Assembly (NCBI GenBank): GCA_003427395.1
Contig: BFEA01000264.1
Location: forward strand, 1,202,357 to 1,241,837
DNA: 39,481 nt
Direction: 5' to 3'
DNA from: Chara braunii
Lineage: Eukaryota; Streptophyta; Charophyceae; Charales; Characeae
Below, piece after piece: positions 39,075-39,481 of this stretch (position 1 is its first letter; every line of letters starts with the position of its first letter). Under the pieces are notes generated by a model. The model saw only the letters and a list, made by a program, of their open reading frames with translations. It did no database searches and was not told where the DNA came from. Both the position numbers and the translations under genes were made by a program.

Positions 39075-39355
39075 GTACAGTGTGGCGAACCGGTCGTTTC
39101 GCATGCATTTATCCGTGGGCGGCGGGCTGGTTCATCTGATCTGAGCTAGTCCCCAACTCTTCCGAAGTGCTCAGTCTGGTGGTTTAATTGATCTGGACGG
39201 CTGATAACCAACTGACCCAAGGTGTGAGGGTTACCTGCCGGGTATAATTGTGAACACGCCAGACTCCTTCTATGTTTCCTTTTTCTTTATTTTTCATAAT
39301 ATAAAGGTGTTAGGTACTTCAAATTTGTTGAGGAAAAAAGAGGATTTTGCTATTA
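39075..39355. other. Spacer, nothing recognised
   Basis: No supported gene or repeat. Confidence 0.4.
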
Positions 39356-39360
39356 CCAGG

Positions 39361-39447
39361 GGCTAGGTCCCACTTGCGAGAATTAAGACCGTAGATCGCA
39401 AAGATCAACGGTCGAAATCTCCTAACTTGCGCAAGTGGGACCTTGCC
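39361..39447. mobile_element. Small foldback element (87 bp)
   Basis: The ends GGCTAGGTCCCACTTGCG and CGCAAGTGGGACCTTGCC pair, and the inner GACCGTAGATC / GATCAACGGTC also pair. CCAGG flanks it (39356-39360, 39448-39452). Another CTAGGTCCCA begins at 39472 and runs off the window. Confidence 0.6.
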
Positions 39448-39481
39448 CCAGGACAACCCAACTGGGTCACGCTAGGTCCCA

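Overview
This is a eukaryotic, repeat-dominated window with no intact host gene that I can support. The lineage is inferred, not shown. Two clues point to a green-plant (streptophyte, perhaps algal) genome. A primer-binding site at 17188-17206 matches, from memory, the 3' end of plant tRNA-Asp over 19 nt. The U6-snRNA-like sequences carry a plant-style 5' end (GTCCTTCGGGACATC) and a CGCATAAA block. A possible 44-nt intron on the right flank does not fit plants well and leaves the question open.

The backbone is one LTR retrotransposon nested inside another. The outer element (350-34126) is Ty3/gypsy-type. It has ~2.3-2.5 kb LTRs with TGTGACG...CGTCACA ends, a 4-bp target duplication ACCA (346-349 and 34127-34130) and an initiator-Met-type primer site at 2674. 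Its gag-pol order is Gag, protease, reverse transcriptase, RNase H, then a second ORF with a C4HC3 PHD finger fused ahead of integrase. Three further ORFs of unknown function lie between integrase and the 3' LTR. This copy is dead: it has about 14 in-frame stops, at least one frameshift, an altered RT active site (YMND) and an altered integrase active site (Lys in place of the third acidic residue).

Inside ORF3 of that element, flanked by the duplication TCAA (9166-9169 and 29724-29727), sits a 20.5-kb second element (9170-29723). It has enormous ~8-kb LTRs (9170-17181 and 21585-29723) around a 4.4-kb internal domain that encodes only a damaged Gag (18650-19770) and no pol. It looks like a Gag-only relative of the large retrotransposon derivatives (LARDs). 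Its LTRs and internal domain hold ordered arrays of short hairpins whose stems change in sequence but stay paired. They also hold two U6-snRNA-like sequences in tandem, one close to canonical and one strongly diverged, present in both LTRs. This structured non-coding content is the most unusual thing in the window.

The right flank (34131-39481) is a patchwork of small non-autonomous DNA elements. These include a Tc1/mariner-type MITE with TA duplications, a PIF/Harbinger-type MITE with TAA duplications nested in another inverted-repeat element, a direct-repeat-flanked inverted-repeat element, minisatellites and a terminal foldback. One possible spliced gene fragment lies on the minus strand (34152-34708). 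Two N gaps (10441-10855 and 22858-23307) fall at the same point of the two giant LTRs, and an N-bounded 122-bp duplication at 33467-33710 is probably an assembly artefact.
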